Shown: piece after piece, positions 7,440 through 15,268 of the stretch
How positions within the stretch are numbered: position 1 is the first letter of the stretch
Layout of the letters: each line of letters opens with the position of its first letter
DNA from: Bacteroidota bacterium
GTDB lineage: Bacteria > Bacteroidota > Ignavibacteria > Ignavibacteriales > Ignavibacteriaceae
Direction: 5' to 3'
Length of the DNA: 20,651 nt
NCBI GenBank assembly: GCA_023453665.1
Contig: JAEXTA010000069.1
Location: 1-20,651 of the forward strand
The notes under the pieces: model-generated
What the model was told of the DNA's origin: nothing
What the model saw: only the letters and a program-made list of their open reading frames with translations
Database searches by the model: none
Program-made: the position numbers and the translations under genes

Positions 7440-8852
7440 ATGACAGAATATAATTTACACGAAGACAGATTTTTTAGTTCCGATCCGGCAATAAGAAATT
7501 ATGCAAGGGAAATTTATAATTCAGTCAATGAAATGCCTATCATAAGTCCACACGGACATGTTGACCCGGCTATCTTCAGCGAGAATAAACCGTTCCCCAA
7601 TCCAACACAATTATTTCTAATACCGGATCATTACATTTACCGGATGTTATACTCACAGGGAATAAAACTTGAATCACTTGGCATTCCTGATGTTAATGGT
7701 AAAGCAGACGAGACGGATGCAAAAAAAATCTGGAAAATATTTGCAGAAAATTATTTCCTGTTCAATGGTACACCATCCGGTGTATGGCTTGATTATGAGT
7801 TCAACATAGTATTTGGAATAAAAGAAAAACCCGATGGTAATAATGCTCCTAAAATTTATGATGAATTAAATGAGAAAATAAAGTCTGCGGAGTTTCTTCC
7901 GAGAACCCTGTTTGAAAAATTTAATATCGAAGTGTTATCAACAACTGATGCAGCATCGGATGATCTTAATCATCATAAAAAAATAAAATCATCAAAATGG
8001 AATGGAAAAATTATTCCTTGTTTCAGACCTGATGCGGTTACCGATTTATCAAATCCTCACTGGAAAGCCAATATCAAAAAACTGGAAGAATCTGTTGGAT
8101 ATAAAATTGCAACCTTCAAATCATTCATTAAAGCGCTTGAAGAACGAAGAGAATTTTTCAAAAAAATGGGAGCAGTTTCAACTGATCACGGAATTATTTC
8201 TCCTTATACTCATGAACTTTCGCACAAAAAAGCAGAAGTAATTTTTCAGAGAGCATTAAAAAAGAAATCTGAAAAAGGTGACGCTGAATTATTCACCGCT
8301 CACATGTTAATGGAAATGGCAAGAATGAGCACTGATGACGGGCTCGTAATGCAGATACATGCCGGCGCTTACAGGAATCATAACAAAGCCATTTATGAAA
8401 AATACGGACTTGATAAGGGCTGTGATATTCCGCTTCAAACCGAATACACAAAAAATCTTAAAGAACTTTTGAACAAGTACGGAAACAACCCGCAATTCAC
8501 TGTAATTGTTTTTACTCTCGATGAAACAAATTATTCAAGAGAACTAGCGCCGCTGGCTGGTCATTATCCTTCGATGAAACTTGGTCCGGCATGGTGGTTT
8601 CATGACAGCATTGAAGGAATGACACGTTACCGTGAAATGGTTACAGAGACAGCAGGGTTTTATAATACTGTGGGATTTAATGATGATACACGTGCATTCG
8701 TTTCAATACCGGCACGCCATGATGTTGCGCGAAGAATTGATTCAAACTTTTTAGCAGGGCTTGTTGCAAGACATATAATTTCTCTTGAAGAAGCGTTAAG
8801 ACTGGCAAAAGAACTTACCTACAATTTAGTTAAAAGAGCTTACAAACTTTAA
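7440..8852 (+). CDS. uxaC: Uronate isomerase (glucuronate/galacturonate isomerase)
   Basis: A cytoplasmic amidohydrolase-superfamily isomerase that converts D-galacturonate to D-tagaturonate and D-glucuronate to D-fructuronate. The 470-residue length is normal for the family. Signature motifs run through the protein: ISPHGHVDP (35-43) with the HxH metal pair H38/H40, STTDAASDD (167-175), MQIHAGAYRNHN (304-315), GPAWWFHDS (382-390), FNDDTRAF (413-420) and SIPARHDVARR (422-432). The ATG at 7440 is ten bases after the lipoprotein stop. This is the entry step for saturated galacturonate and feeds the next gene product, UxaE. No lesion or odd residue is visible. Confidence 0.95.
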   Translation: MTEYNLHEDRFFSSDPAIRNYAREIYNSVNEMPIISPHGHVDPAIFSENKPFPNPTQLFLIPDHYIYRMLYSQGIKLESLGIPDVNGKADETDAKKIWKIFAENYFLFNGTPSGVWLDYEFNIVFGIKEKPDGNNAPKIYDELNEKIKSAEFLPRTLFEKFNIEVLSTTDAASDDLNHHKKIKSSKWNGKIIPCFRPDAVTDLSNPHWKANIKKLEESVGYKIATFKSFIKALEERREFFKKMGAVSTDHGIISPYTHELSHKKAEVIFQRALKKKSEKGDAELFTAHMLMEMARMSTDDGLVMQIHAGAYRNHNKAIYEKYGLDKGCDIPLQTEYTKNLKELLNKYGNNPQFTVIVFTLDETNYSRELAPLAGHYPSMKLGPAWWFHDSIEGMTRYREMVTETAGFYNTVGFNDDTRAFVSIPARHDVARRIDSNFLAGLVARHIISLEEALRLAKELTYNLVKRAYKL

Positions 8853-8865
8853 ATAAGACGGAACT

Positions 8866-10425
8866 ATGGAAACATCAACTTTGAGAGCTGAATTGCTCTC
8901 GCAGAATAGTATTGACAATACTATAATTAACAAAACTATTAATGGCAAAAATGAATTGAATATTTATCCAAAATCAATTCAGGCATTCGGAGAAATGTTA
9001 TTCTTCATTGCAAAAGAAAAAACGGAAAAATATTTATTCATTCTTTTTGAAAATATTAATAATAAACCCGTAGCAGAGTTTGAAGGAACTATGCTTGTCC
9101 CTGAAAGTTCATCAGGAACTATATTAAAGAAATGCAAGATGGACACAAGTAACAGAAGACTGATACAGAAATATTTTCCATTCACTAAACCTGTTGTTCT
9201 CGGGTTATCAAATTCATTTGGATTTGGTGACAGGCTTGGACTTGCAAACGCAGGACATATTCGTTCGCTTAATGGAAGTAACTTCAAGCCTGTGCTTGCA
9301 CAACAATCAATAAGAGAATTAACACGTACACAAAGAACACCGGATGAGGTGATGGATGCTGCTGTTTGGGCTGTGTTCCAGGAAGGTTATACATTGGGGT
9401 TTGGCGCTGATGCAGATCATTTGAAAACCACTGCTGATATTGATTTGATGGTCGCAGCCGGGTTTACAATGTTTACATTTGATCCAGGTGAATATGTAAA
9501 CAATGAGGCTGACTCCCTTAATGAAATGCAGCTTGATACTGCTATCAAACAACTCAACTGGCAGAATTTAAATTCTTCTTATGAAAAATTATCAGTTAAC
9601 TATTCTAATAAAGAAATTATTATTTCAGAGTCATTAAAACTTAAACCTTCTGAAACAGATTTTAAACGCGCACTTGTTAAGTACGGAAACGCGTTAGCTC
9701 ATATCAGAATGTTAAATGATTATCTTAAAACAAAATATGCAAGCTATGATTCCGAAGTTGAAGTTTCTGTTGATGAAACCGAGTCAGTTACATCACCATT
9801 TGAACATTTCTTTATCGCAAACGAATTAAAAAGATTGAATGTAAACTTTGTAAGTCTTGCACCAAGATTTATTGGTGATTTTGAAAAAGGAATTGATTAC
9901 AAAGGAGATATCGAAATATTCAGAACTGAATACATCAAACATCTCAGCATTGTAAAACACTTCGGGAGTTATAAAATAAGTTTACATTCGGGCAGCGATA
10001 AATTTTCGGTTTATAAAGTTATCGGTTCAATGAGTAATGCATTCACACATGTTAAAACAGCAGGAACAAGTTACCTAGAAGCATTGAAAGTATCGGCTGT
10101 CAAAGAGCCATCGTTGTTCAGGGAAATATTAGATTACTCTCGTTCACTTTATGTGAATGAAAAGAAAACCTATCATGTTTCGGCAGACCTGAATAAAGTA
10201 AAGCCGGCAAATGAATATTCGGATGAACAACTGCTTGAACTTTTTTATTCAGATGACTGCAGACAGGTTCTTCACGTTACTTTCGGCAGAGTAGTGACTG
10301 ACAAAGATGAAAATGGTAAGTTAAAGTTCAAAGAAAAACTTTTAAACTGTCTGAAAGAAAATGAAGAAACACACTACAATATTCTTATAAAACATTTCCA
10401 CAAACATCTGGAGCCATTTAAATAA
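8866..10425 (+). CDS. uxaE: Tagaturonate/fructuronate epimerase
   Basis: A 519-residue protein matching the UxaE family first characterised in Thermotoga, which interconverts D-tagaturonate and D-fructuronate. This lets galacturonate use the fructuronate/mannonate branch instead of the tagaturonate reductase/altronate route. Recognisable blocks are LGLSNSFGFGDRLGLANAGH (residues 112-131), RTQRTPDEVMDAA (154-166), FGADADHLK (179-187) and FTFDPGEYV (203-211), and later SLHSGSDKFSVYK with a histidine typical of sugar-binding barrels. It starts 13 bases after uxaC and ends one base before the aldolase gene. No altronate oxidoreductase (UxaB) or altronate dehydratase (UxaA) occurs in the window, which fits an epimerase-based route. 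The family call is by motif memory, not a search. Confidence 0.85.
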   Translation: METSTLRAELLSQNSIDNTIINKTINGKNELNIYPKSIQAFGEMLFFIAKEKTEKYLFILFENINNKPVAEFEGTMLVPESSSGTILKKCKMDTSNRRLIQKYFPFTKPVVLGLSNSFGFGDRLGLANAGHIRSLNGSNFKPVLAQQSIRELTRTQRTPDEVMDAAVWAVFQEGYTLGFGADADHLKTTADIDLMVAAGFTMFTFDPGEYVNNEADSLNEMQLDTAIKQLNWQNLNSSYEKLSVNYSNKEIIISESLKLKPSETDFKRALVKYGNALAHIRMLNDYLKTKYASYDSEVEVSVDETESVTSPFEHFFIANELKRLNVNFVSLAPRFIGDFEKGIDYKGDIEIFRTEYIKHLSIVKHFGSYKISLHSGSDKFSVYKVIGSMSNAFTHVKTAGTSYLEALKVSAVKEPSLFREILDYSRSLYVNEKKTYHVSADLNKVKPANEYSDEQLLELFYSDDCRQVLHVTFGRVVTDKDENGKLKFKEKLLNCLKENEETHYNILIKHFHKHLEPFK

Positions 10426-10426
10426 A

Positions 10427-11074
10427 ATGAGTAAAGACTTAATCCTGAATGATATTTTAGAACGTAAAGCAGTAGCAGTAATCCGTGCTAAAGAACCTGA
10501 GAAACTTAAAAAGATAATTGAATCAATTGCAGCAGGCGGTGTAACAGTCGCTGAAATAACTATGACCGTTCCTAATGCAATTCAATTAATTGAAAAGATG
10601 ACGAACGAAGTTGATAAAAATATCATACTCGGTGTTGGTTCAGTTCTAAATAAGCAAGTCGCTGAAGACGCAATTAAAGCTGGTGCTAAATATGTCGTCA
10701 GCCCGATCCTTAAAAAAGAAATAATTGAAACAGCGCATAAGTTTAATGTTCCCGCAATGCCCGGTTGTTTTACACCGACTGAAATTCAAACAGCTTATGA
10801 GTATGGTGCTGACATTATAAAAGTTTTTCCCGCAGATGTTGTTGGAATGGCATTCTTCAAAGCGATACTTGCACCAATGCCTCATTTAAAACTTATGCCG
10901 ACAGGCGGAGTATCGCTGACTAATGCAGGTGATTGGATTAAAGCAGGTGCATGTGCAGTTGGACTCGGAACAGCATTGTTAGATAAAAAAGCTATTGAGT
11001 CCGAGGATTATAATAAACTCACAGAAAATGCCAGGACAATTATGAACAGTATTAAATCGGCTGGAACAAATTAG
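10427..11074 (+). CDS. eda: KDPG aldolase (2-dehydro-3-deoxyphosphogluconate aldolase)
   Basis: A 215-residue class I aldolase that splits 2-keto-3-deoxy-6-phosphogluconate into pyruvate and glyceraldehyde-3-phosphate. The Schiff-base lysine is K132 in IIKVFPA (130-136). The catalytic glutamate is E43 in VAEITMTVPN (41-50), with the phosphate- and substrate-binding stretches GVGSV (69-73), MPGCFTPTE (111-119) and PTGGVSLTN (158-166). It is full length and starts one base after the uxaE stop, so translation is probably coupled. It serves KDPG made from KDG in the unsaturated-uronate branch, and would also accept KDPG from an Entner-Doudoroff dehydratase if one exists elsewhere. Confidence 0.93.
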   Translation: MSKDLILNDILERKAVAVIRAKEPEKLKKIIESIAAGGVTVAEITMTVPNAIQLIEKMTNEVDKNIILGVGSVLNKQVAEDAIKAGAKYVVSPILKKEIIETAHKFNVPAMPGCFTPTEIQTAYEYGADIIKVFPADVVGMAFFKAILAPMPHLKLMPTGGVSLTNAGDWIKAGACAVGLGTALLDKKAIESEDYNKLTENARTIMNSIKSAGTN

Positions 11075-11086
11075 AAGGAATAATAA

Positions 11087-11935
11087 ATGAAATACGAAAT
11101 TCCCGGTGTTAAAGATAAAGTATGCGTAATAACCGGCGGGGCAGGAGTAATCGGTACATCATTAGGTGCAGGGCTTGCGGATGCAGGGGCCAAAGTAGTT
11201 ATTGTGGATTTTAATCTTCAGCGTGCAAAAGAAGTGGCATCTGAGATAAACAAAAAATGCAGAAATAATTCTGCGATAGGAATTTTTGCAAATGTTCTTG
11301 ATAAAGATCTTTTGCTGCAGAGTAAAAAAGAAATTAATGAGAACATTGGAAGCATAGATGTTCTGATCAACGGTGCCGGAGGCAATGCACCAACTGCAAC
11401 GACAAAATCAGAATTTGTTACACCAGATAACATTAATGATTTGTCAGCTTCACTGCTTGGACTTGAAATTGAATCATTCAGAAAAGTTTTTGATCTGAAT
11501 TTTTTAGGAACAGTTCTCCCGACTATGGTTTATGGTGAAGACCTTATCAAAAATGGCGGAAGTATTATCAACATATCTTCAATGAATGCATTCAGACCGC
11601 TAACAAAGATACCGGCATATTCAGCTGCTAAAGCAGGGATTAATAATCTTACTGAATGGCTTGCTGTTCACTTTGCAAAAGTAAATATCCGTGTTAATGC
11701 AATCGCGCCCGGATTTTTTGTTACTGATCAGAACAGATTTTTATTGTACGATAAAGAAAGCGGAAAGCTAACCGCTCGCGGCGAAAAAATAATTAATAAT
11801 ACACCAATGGGAAGATTCGGTGAACCTGATGAACTGATTGGAACATTGTTGTATCTGGTTTCTGATCTTTCAAAATTTGTAACAGGTGTTGTCATCCCCG
11901 TTGATGGTGGTTTTAATTCATACAGCGGCGTATAA
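11087..11935 (+). CDS. uxuB: SDR-type D-mannonate oxidoreductase (fructuronate reductase, UxuB/YjmF type)
   Basis: A 282-residue short-chain dehydrogenase expected to reduce D-fructuronate to D-mannonate. The Rossmann motif is TGGAGVIG (16-23). D41, at the end of the second strand (VVIVDFN), favours NAD(H) over NADP(H). NGAGGNAPTATT (95-106) is the stretch that distinguishes the mannonate oxidoreductase-like SDRs of the Bacillus YjmF kind. The catalytic residues are S165, Y178 and K182. The middle of the protein has an insertion (about residues 107-128) that ordinary SDRs lack. A GAAGGA Shine-Dalgarno site lies in the 12-base gap before the ATG. It follows uxaE and eda, so it takes the fructuronate made upstream. 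A KduD-like activity is possible but a clearer KduD is encoded at the end of the cluster. Confidence 0.8.
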   Translation: MKYEIPGVKDKVCVITGGAGVIGTSLGAGLADAGAKVVIVDFNLQRAKEVASEINKKCRNNSAIGIFANVLDKDLLLQSKKEINENIGSIDVLINGAGGNAPTATTKSEFVTPDNINDLSASLLGLEIESFRKVFDLNFLGTVLPTMVYGEDLIKNGGSIINISSMNAFRPLTKIPAYSAAKAGINNLTEWLAVHFAKVNIRVNAIAPGFFVTDQNRFLLYDKESGKLTARGEKIINNTPMGRFGEPDELIGTLLYLVSDLSKFVTGVVIPVDGGFNSYSGV

Positions 11936-11970
11936 AAATAAAACAAAAAAAATATTCAAGGAAATTGTAA

Positions 11971-13050
11971 ATGAGTCTTACATTAAAAAATGATTTTAAA
12001 TATTCACTGATTGTACCCACAAGTATTGGTGTAAGAATAACGCCGGTAAACGGACAACCGGTTCATTCAAGCGATACCTTTATGATGCAGGCGACAAGCG
12101 CTGAAACTAATGTTGCAAGCATCTCGTCTTTTCTTGGGCTTCCTGTAAAAGTATTAACAGTATTTGTTAAGGATAGCCCGATTGCAAAATTTATTAAGAG
12201 TAATCTTAAAAGCAGGAATATGGATTTTGAAGGAAAAGATGTAGCACAAGGTGGACCATGGGGATACCGTCACCAGTTTAACATTGCTGACAGCGGTGTT
12301 GGTTCACGCGGACCAAGAGTACACAACGACAGAGCAGGTGAAATTGGAAGAACTTTAAATGTAAAAGATTTTGATCTTGATAAAATTTTTGGAAAAGAAG
12401 GTGTGCAGATAATTCATCTTTCAGGATTAATCGGTGCATTGTCTCCTGAGACATCTGAATTCTGTTTAGAACTTGCAAGAGCGGCTAAGAAACACGGTAC
12501 TAAGATTTCTTTCGATTTAAATTTCCGCGCATCATTCTGGAAGGGAAGAGAAAAAGAATTAAGAGATGCTTTCACTGAAATAGCATCAGTTTCAGATATT
12601 CTGGTTGGCAATGAAGAAGATTTTCAACTATGTCTCGGCATTAAAGGACCTGAAGCCGGTGGAAAAGGTATCGAAGAAAAAATTGAAAGCTTCAAAGAAA
12701 TGATAGGTCGGGTCAAACAAAGTTTTCCAAATGCTTCTGTATTTGCGACGACGTTAAGAGAAGTAGTAAGCTCAAACAAACATTTATGGGGCGCGATTAT
12801 GCTTGAAGGAAATAACTGGCATATAGTTAATCCGCGCGAAATAACTGTACTTGACAGAATTGGCGGTGGCGATGGTTTTGTAGGCGGTATGTTGTACGCA
12901 ATACTCAAAAACTGGGAACCGGAAAAATGGATCCAGTTTGGATGGGCATCAGGCGCACTTGCTACAACCTTCCTTACTGACTATGCTCAGCCTGCAGATG
13001 AAGATATGGTGTGGAGCGTCTGGCAAGGTAATGCCCGTGTAAAACGTTAG
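11971..13050 (+). CDS. PfkB-family sugar kinase, probable KDG kinase (gluconate kinase possible)
   Basis: A 359-residue ribokinase/PfkB kinase. The C-terminal signature DRIGGGDGFVGGMLYA (295-310) holds the catalytic base D301 and the anion hole. FDLNFRASFW (181-190) and VHNDRAGEI (117-125) resemble 2-keto-3-deoxygluconate kinases. The N-terminal substrate region is unusual: the common GGxxxN is ATSAETN (41-47), with T42-S43 in place of the glycine pair, and the usual GE-M-R start reads TSIGVRITP. KDG kinase fits the KduI/KduD branch and the aldolase. Because no gluconate kinase is otherwise seen beside the epimerase and 6-phosphogluconate dehydrogenase, gluconate or dual activity is a real alternative. 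AAGGAA lies upstream of the ATG. Family certain, substrate uncertain. Confidence 0.8.
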   Translation: MSLTLKNDFKYSLIVPTSIGVRITPVNGQPVHSSDTFMMQATSAETNVASISSFLGLPVKVLTVFVKDSPIAKFIKSNLKSRNMDFEGKDVAQGGPWGYRHQFNIADSGVGSRGPRVHNDRAGEIGRTLNVKDFDLDKIFGKEGVQIIHLSGLIGALSPETSEFCLELARAAKKHGTKISFDLNFRASFWKGREKELRDAFTEIASVSDILVGNEEDFQLCLGIKGPEAGGKGIEEKIESFKEMIGRVKQSFPNASVFATTLREVVSSNKHLWGAIMLEGNNWHIVNPREITVLDRIGGGDGFVGGMLYAILKNWEPEKWIQFGWASGALATTFLTDYAQPADEDMVWSVWQGNARVKR

Positions 13051-13080
13051 AATTTTTTAAAATAATATTATTGAAAGTAT

Positions 13081-13971
13081 ATGATCGAAAATCCTCATAA
13101 AATATTAGAAGACTTAAAACCACAAAAAGATTTTTTCATAGGAATTGATTCCGATGGCTGTGTATTTGATACAATGGAAATAAAACAGAAAGAATGTTTC
13201 TGTCCGATGTTTATTAAACATTATGGATTGCAGCGGGTTTCAAAGTATGCAAGAGAAACATGGGAATTCGTAAATCTTTATTCAAAAACAAGAGGTGTTA
13301 ACAGGTTCAAAGCATTAATAAAAGCCATGCAGCTTCTTGCAGACAGAAAAGAAGTTAAGATGCGTAACACAAAGATCATGGATCTCACCTCTCTTGTTGA
13401 ATGGACAAACAAAGAATCAAAACTAGGTAATCCCGCACTTGAAAAATATGCCGCTGAGATTAATGATCCTGTTATTCATAAAACTTTAGAGTGGTCAAAA
13501 GAAGTTAATAAAGTTATCGCCGAACTTGTGTTTGATGTTCCTCCATTTCCTTTTGTCAAAGAATCACTCGATAAAATCTTTCCCAACGCTGATCTTATCG
13601 TTGTATCGCAAACGCCGGGTGAAGCTTTAACACGTGAATGGGAAGAACATAAAATTCAGAATTATGTTAAAGTGATTGCAGGACAGGAATACGGCACTAA
13701 AGCAGAGCATCTTAAATTTGTAGCAAAGGGAAAATATCCCGATCAAAAAATATTAATGATTGGAGATGCACCCGGAGATTTAAGTGCTGCAAAATCAAAC
13801 GGAGTTTTATTCTATCCTGTTAACCCGGGACACGAAGAAGAATCCTGGGAAAGATTTTTTAATGAGTCAGTTGATAAATTTTTTGCCGGAACATATTCAG
13901 GGGAATATGAAACAAAACTTATAAATGAGTTTGAAAAATATTTACCTGAACATCCTAAATGGAGTAATTAA
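13081..13971 (+). CDS. HAD-superfamily hydrolase of unknown substrate
   Basis: A 296-residue haloacid dehalogenase-like protein, probably a phosphatase. Motif I is IDSDGCVFD (22-30), with nucleophile D23 and acid/base D25. Motif II is VVSQT with S176. Motif III is probably K207 in YGTKAEH. Motif IV is GDAPGD (228-233) with D229 and D233. A long helical cap (about residues 31-165, with the motif NKESKLGNP) sits after motif I, as in C1-cap enzymes. It lies between the PfkB kinase and the LarA-like epimerase, and its last codons contain the GGAG ribosome site of the next gene, so it is expressed with them. Its substrate might be a phosphorylated hexonate or a dead-end sugar phosphate, but nothing in the sequence decides this. 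Confidence 0.85.
   Translation: MIENPHKILEDLKPQKDFFIGIDSDGCVFDTMEIKQKECFCPMFIKHYGLQRVSKYARETWEFVNLYSKTRGVNRFKALIKAMQLLADRKEVKMRNTKIMDLTSLVEWTNKESKLGNPALEKYAAEINDPVIHKTLEWSKEVNKVIAELVFDVPPFPFVKESLDKIFPNADLIVVSQTPGEALTREWEEHKIQNYVKVIAGQEYGTKAEHLKFVAKGKYPDQKILMIGDAPGDLSAAKSNGVLFYPVNPGHEEESWERFFNESVDKFFAGTYSGEYETKLINEFEKYLPEHPKWSN
13961..13964 (+). promoter_or_regulatory. Ribosome binding site fixing the TTG start of the LarA-like gene
   Basis: GGAG lies inside the 3' end of the HAD gene, nine bases before the TTG at 13974. An in-frame TAA at 13965-13967 excludes any earlier start. Confidence 0.6.
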
Positions 13972-13973
13972 CT

Positions 13974-15248
13974 TTGATACTATTTGCAAAAGGTTCCGCT
14001 GAAGGTCATTTGAGTGTTGATGAAATTCGTGAAGGTCTGTACATAGCTTTGGAGAAACTTGGTACGAAAAAGAAAGTTCTCGCAATTCCACCTGACTTTA
14101 CAAGATTCCATTCGATGGCTGGAATTCTTACTAAGTTCACATTTGACTACTATCAGAAAAATTTAACGGATGTTTTACCCGCATTGGGAACACACTTTGC
14201 AATGACTGAAAAAGAAATTGATGTGATGTACAACGGTGTTCCAAAAGAATTATTCCGTGTTCATAACTGGAAAAAAGATCTTTCAACTGTTGGTGTAGTG
14301 CCGTCTGAATTTGTTTCAGAAGTGTCTGAAGGGAAAGTTAATTATCACTGGACTGCACAGGTAAATAAAATGTTAGTTGAGGGCGGACACGATTTACTAC
14401 TTTCAATTGGTCAGGTTGTTCCTCACGAAGTTGTTGGAATGGCAAACTACAATAAAAATATTTTTGTAGGAACCGGAGGAAGCGAAGGCATAAACAAAAG
14501 TCATTTCCTCGGTGCTGTTTACGGTATGGAAAGAATGATGGGACGCGCTGATACACCCGTAAGAAAAGTTCTTAACTATGCCTCAGATAATTTTACTAAA
14601 CACCTTCCGTTGATTTATGTACTTACTTTAGTTGGAAAGAACGAACAGAATAAATTAGTAATGAAGGGACTTTACATCGGTGATGATTATGAGTGTTTCA
14701 AACTTGCTGCTGATTTGTCACTCAGAGTTAATTTTGAAATGCTTGATGCACCGTTGAAGAAAGTAGTTGTTTATCTTGATGCGGATGAATTTAAAAGTAC
14801 ATGGCTTGGAAACAAAAGTGTTTACCGTACAAGAATGGCTATCGCGGATAAAGGTGAACTTATCATTCTTGCGCCCGGATTAAAAAGTTTTGGTGAAGAT
14901 AAAGAGATCGACAGGCTGATAAGAAAGTACGGTTATAAAACAACACCAGAAATTTTAAAATATGTTGATGAGAATGATGAGTTAAAAAATAATCTCAGTG
15001 CTGCGGCGCATCTCATTCACGGTTCATCCGAAAACAGGTTCAAGATTACTTATTGTCCCGGTTCAGTCAGCAAAGAAGAAATTGAAAGTGTGAATTTCAA
15101 TTATGCTGATCTAAATGAAATGATGAAGAAGTACGATCCGAATGTATTAAAGGATGGTTTCAATAAAACAAAAGATGGCGAAGAGATTTTTTACATCTCG
15201 AATCCTGCACTGGGATTGTGGTCATCAAAGGACAGATTTAACAATTAG
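13974..15248 (+). CDS. LarA-like nickel-pincer-nucleotide epimerase, proposed D-mannonate/D-gluconate 2-epimerase
   Basis: A 424-residue member of the lactate racemase (LarA/DUF2088) superfamily, whose members epimerise 2-hydroxyacids using a nickel-pincer nucleotide. LarA's key residues have counterparts here: D41 and R44 in PPDFTR, H74 in ALGTHFA, H151 in VVPHEVVGM, K161 in ANYNKNIFVG as the lysine tethering the cofactor, and H177 in NKSHF. The C-terminal domain carries WLGNKSVYRTRMAI (277-290). Some homologues are known to interconvert D-gluconate and D-mannonate at C2. The place after uxaC-uxaE-uxuB and directly before 6-phosphogluconate dehydrogenase suggests this activity, acting on the mannonate made by UxuB. 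The cofactor genes larB, larC and larE are not in the window. Start is TTG. Family confident, reaction inferred. Confidence 0.8.
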   Translation: MILFAKGSAEGHLSVDEIREGLYIALEKLGTKKKVLAIPPDFTRFHSMAGILTKFTFDYYQKNLTDVLPALGTHFAMTEKEIDVMYNGVPKELFRVHNWKKDLSTVGVVPSEFVSEVSEGKVNYHWTAQVNKMLVEGGHDLLLSIGQVVPHEVVGMANYNKNIFVGTGGSEGINKSHFLGAVYGMERMMGRADTPVRKVLNYASDNFTKHLPLIYVLTLVGKNEQNKLVMKGLYIGDDYECFKLAADLSLRVNFEMLDAPLKKVVVYLDADEFKSTWLGNKSVYRTRMAIADKGELIILAPGLKSFGEDKEIDRLIRKYGYKTTPEILKYVDENDELKNNLSAAAHLIHGSSENRFKITYCPGSVSKEEIESVNFNYADLNEMMKKYDPNVLKDGFNKTKDGEEIFYISNPALGLWSSKDRFNN

Positions 15249-15256
15249 AAATTAGT

Positions 15257-15262
15257 AAGGAG
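15257..15262 (+). promoter_or_regulatory. Strong Shine-Dalgarno site for the 6PGDH TTG start
   Basis: AAGGAG ends six bases before the TTG at 15269. It is among the best ribosome sites in the operon and supports a TTG start where no ATG or GTG is available ahead of the nucleotide-binding motif. Confidence 0.75.
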
Positions 15263-15268
15263 TAGGAA

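Noticed and set aside
8002..8241. Plus-strand second frame inside uxaC
   Set aside because: It overlaps fully conserved UxaC sequence in another frame; low-complexity lysine-rich translation with no domain.
11087..11935. Calling this SDR a second KduD or a gluconate 5-dehydrogenase
   Set aside because: The NGAGGNAPTATT block and the insertion after it fit mannonate oxidoreductase-type SDRs better, and a clear KduD is encoded at 19045-19806.
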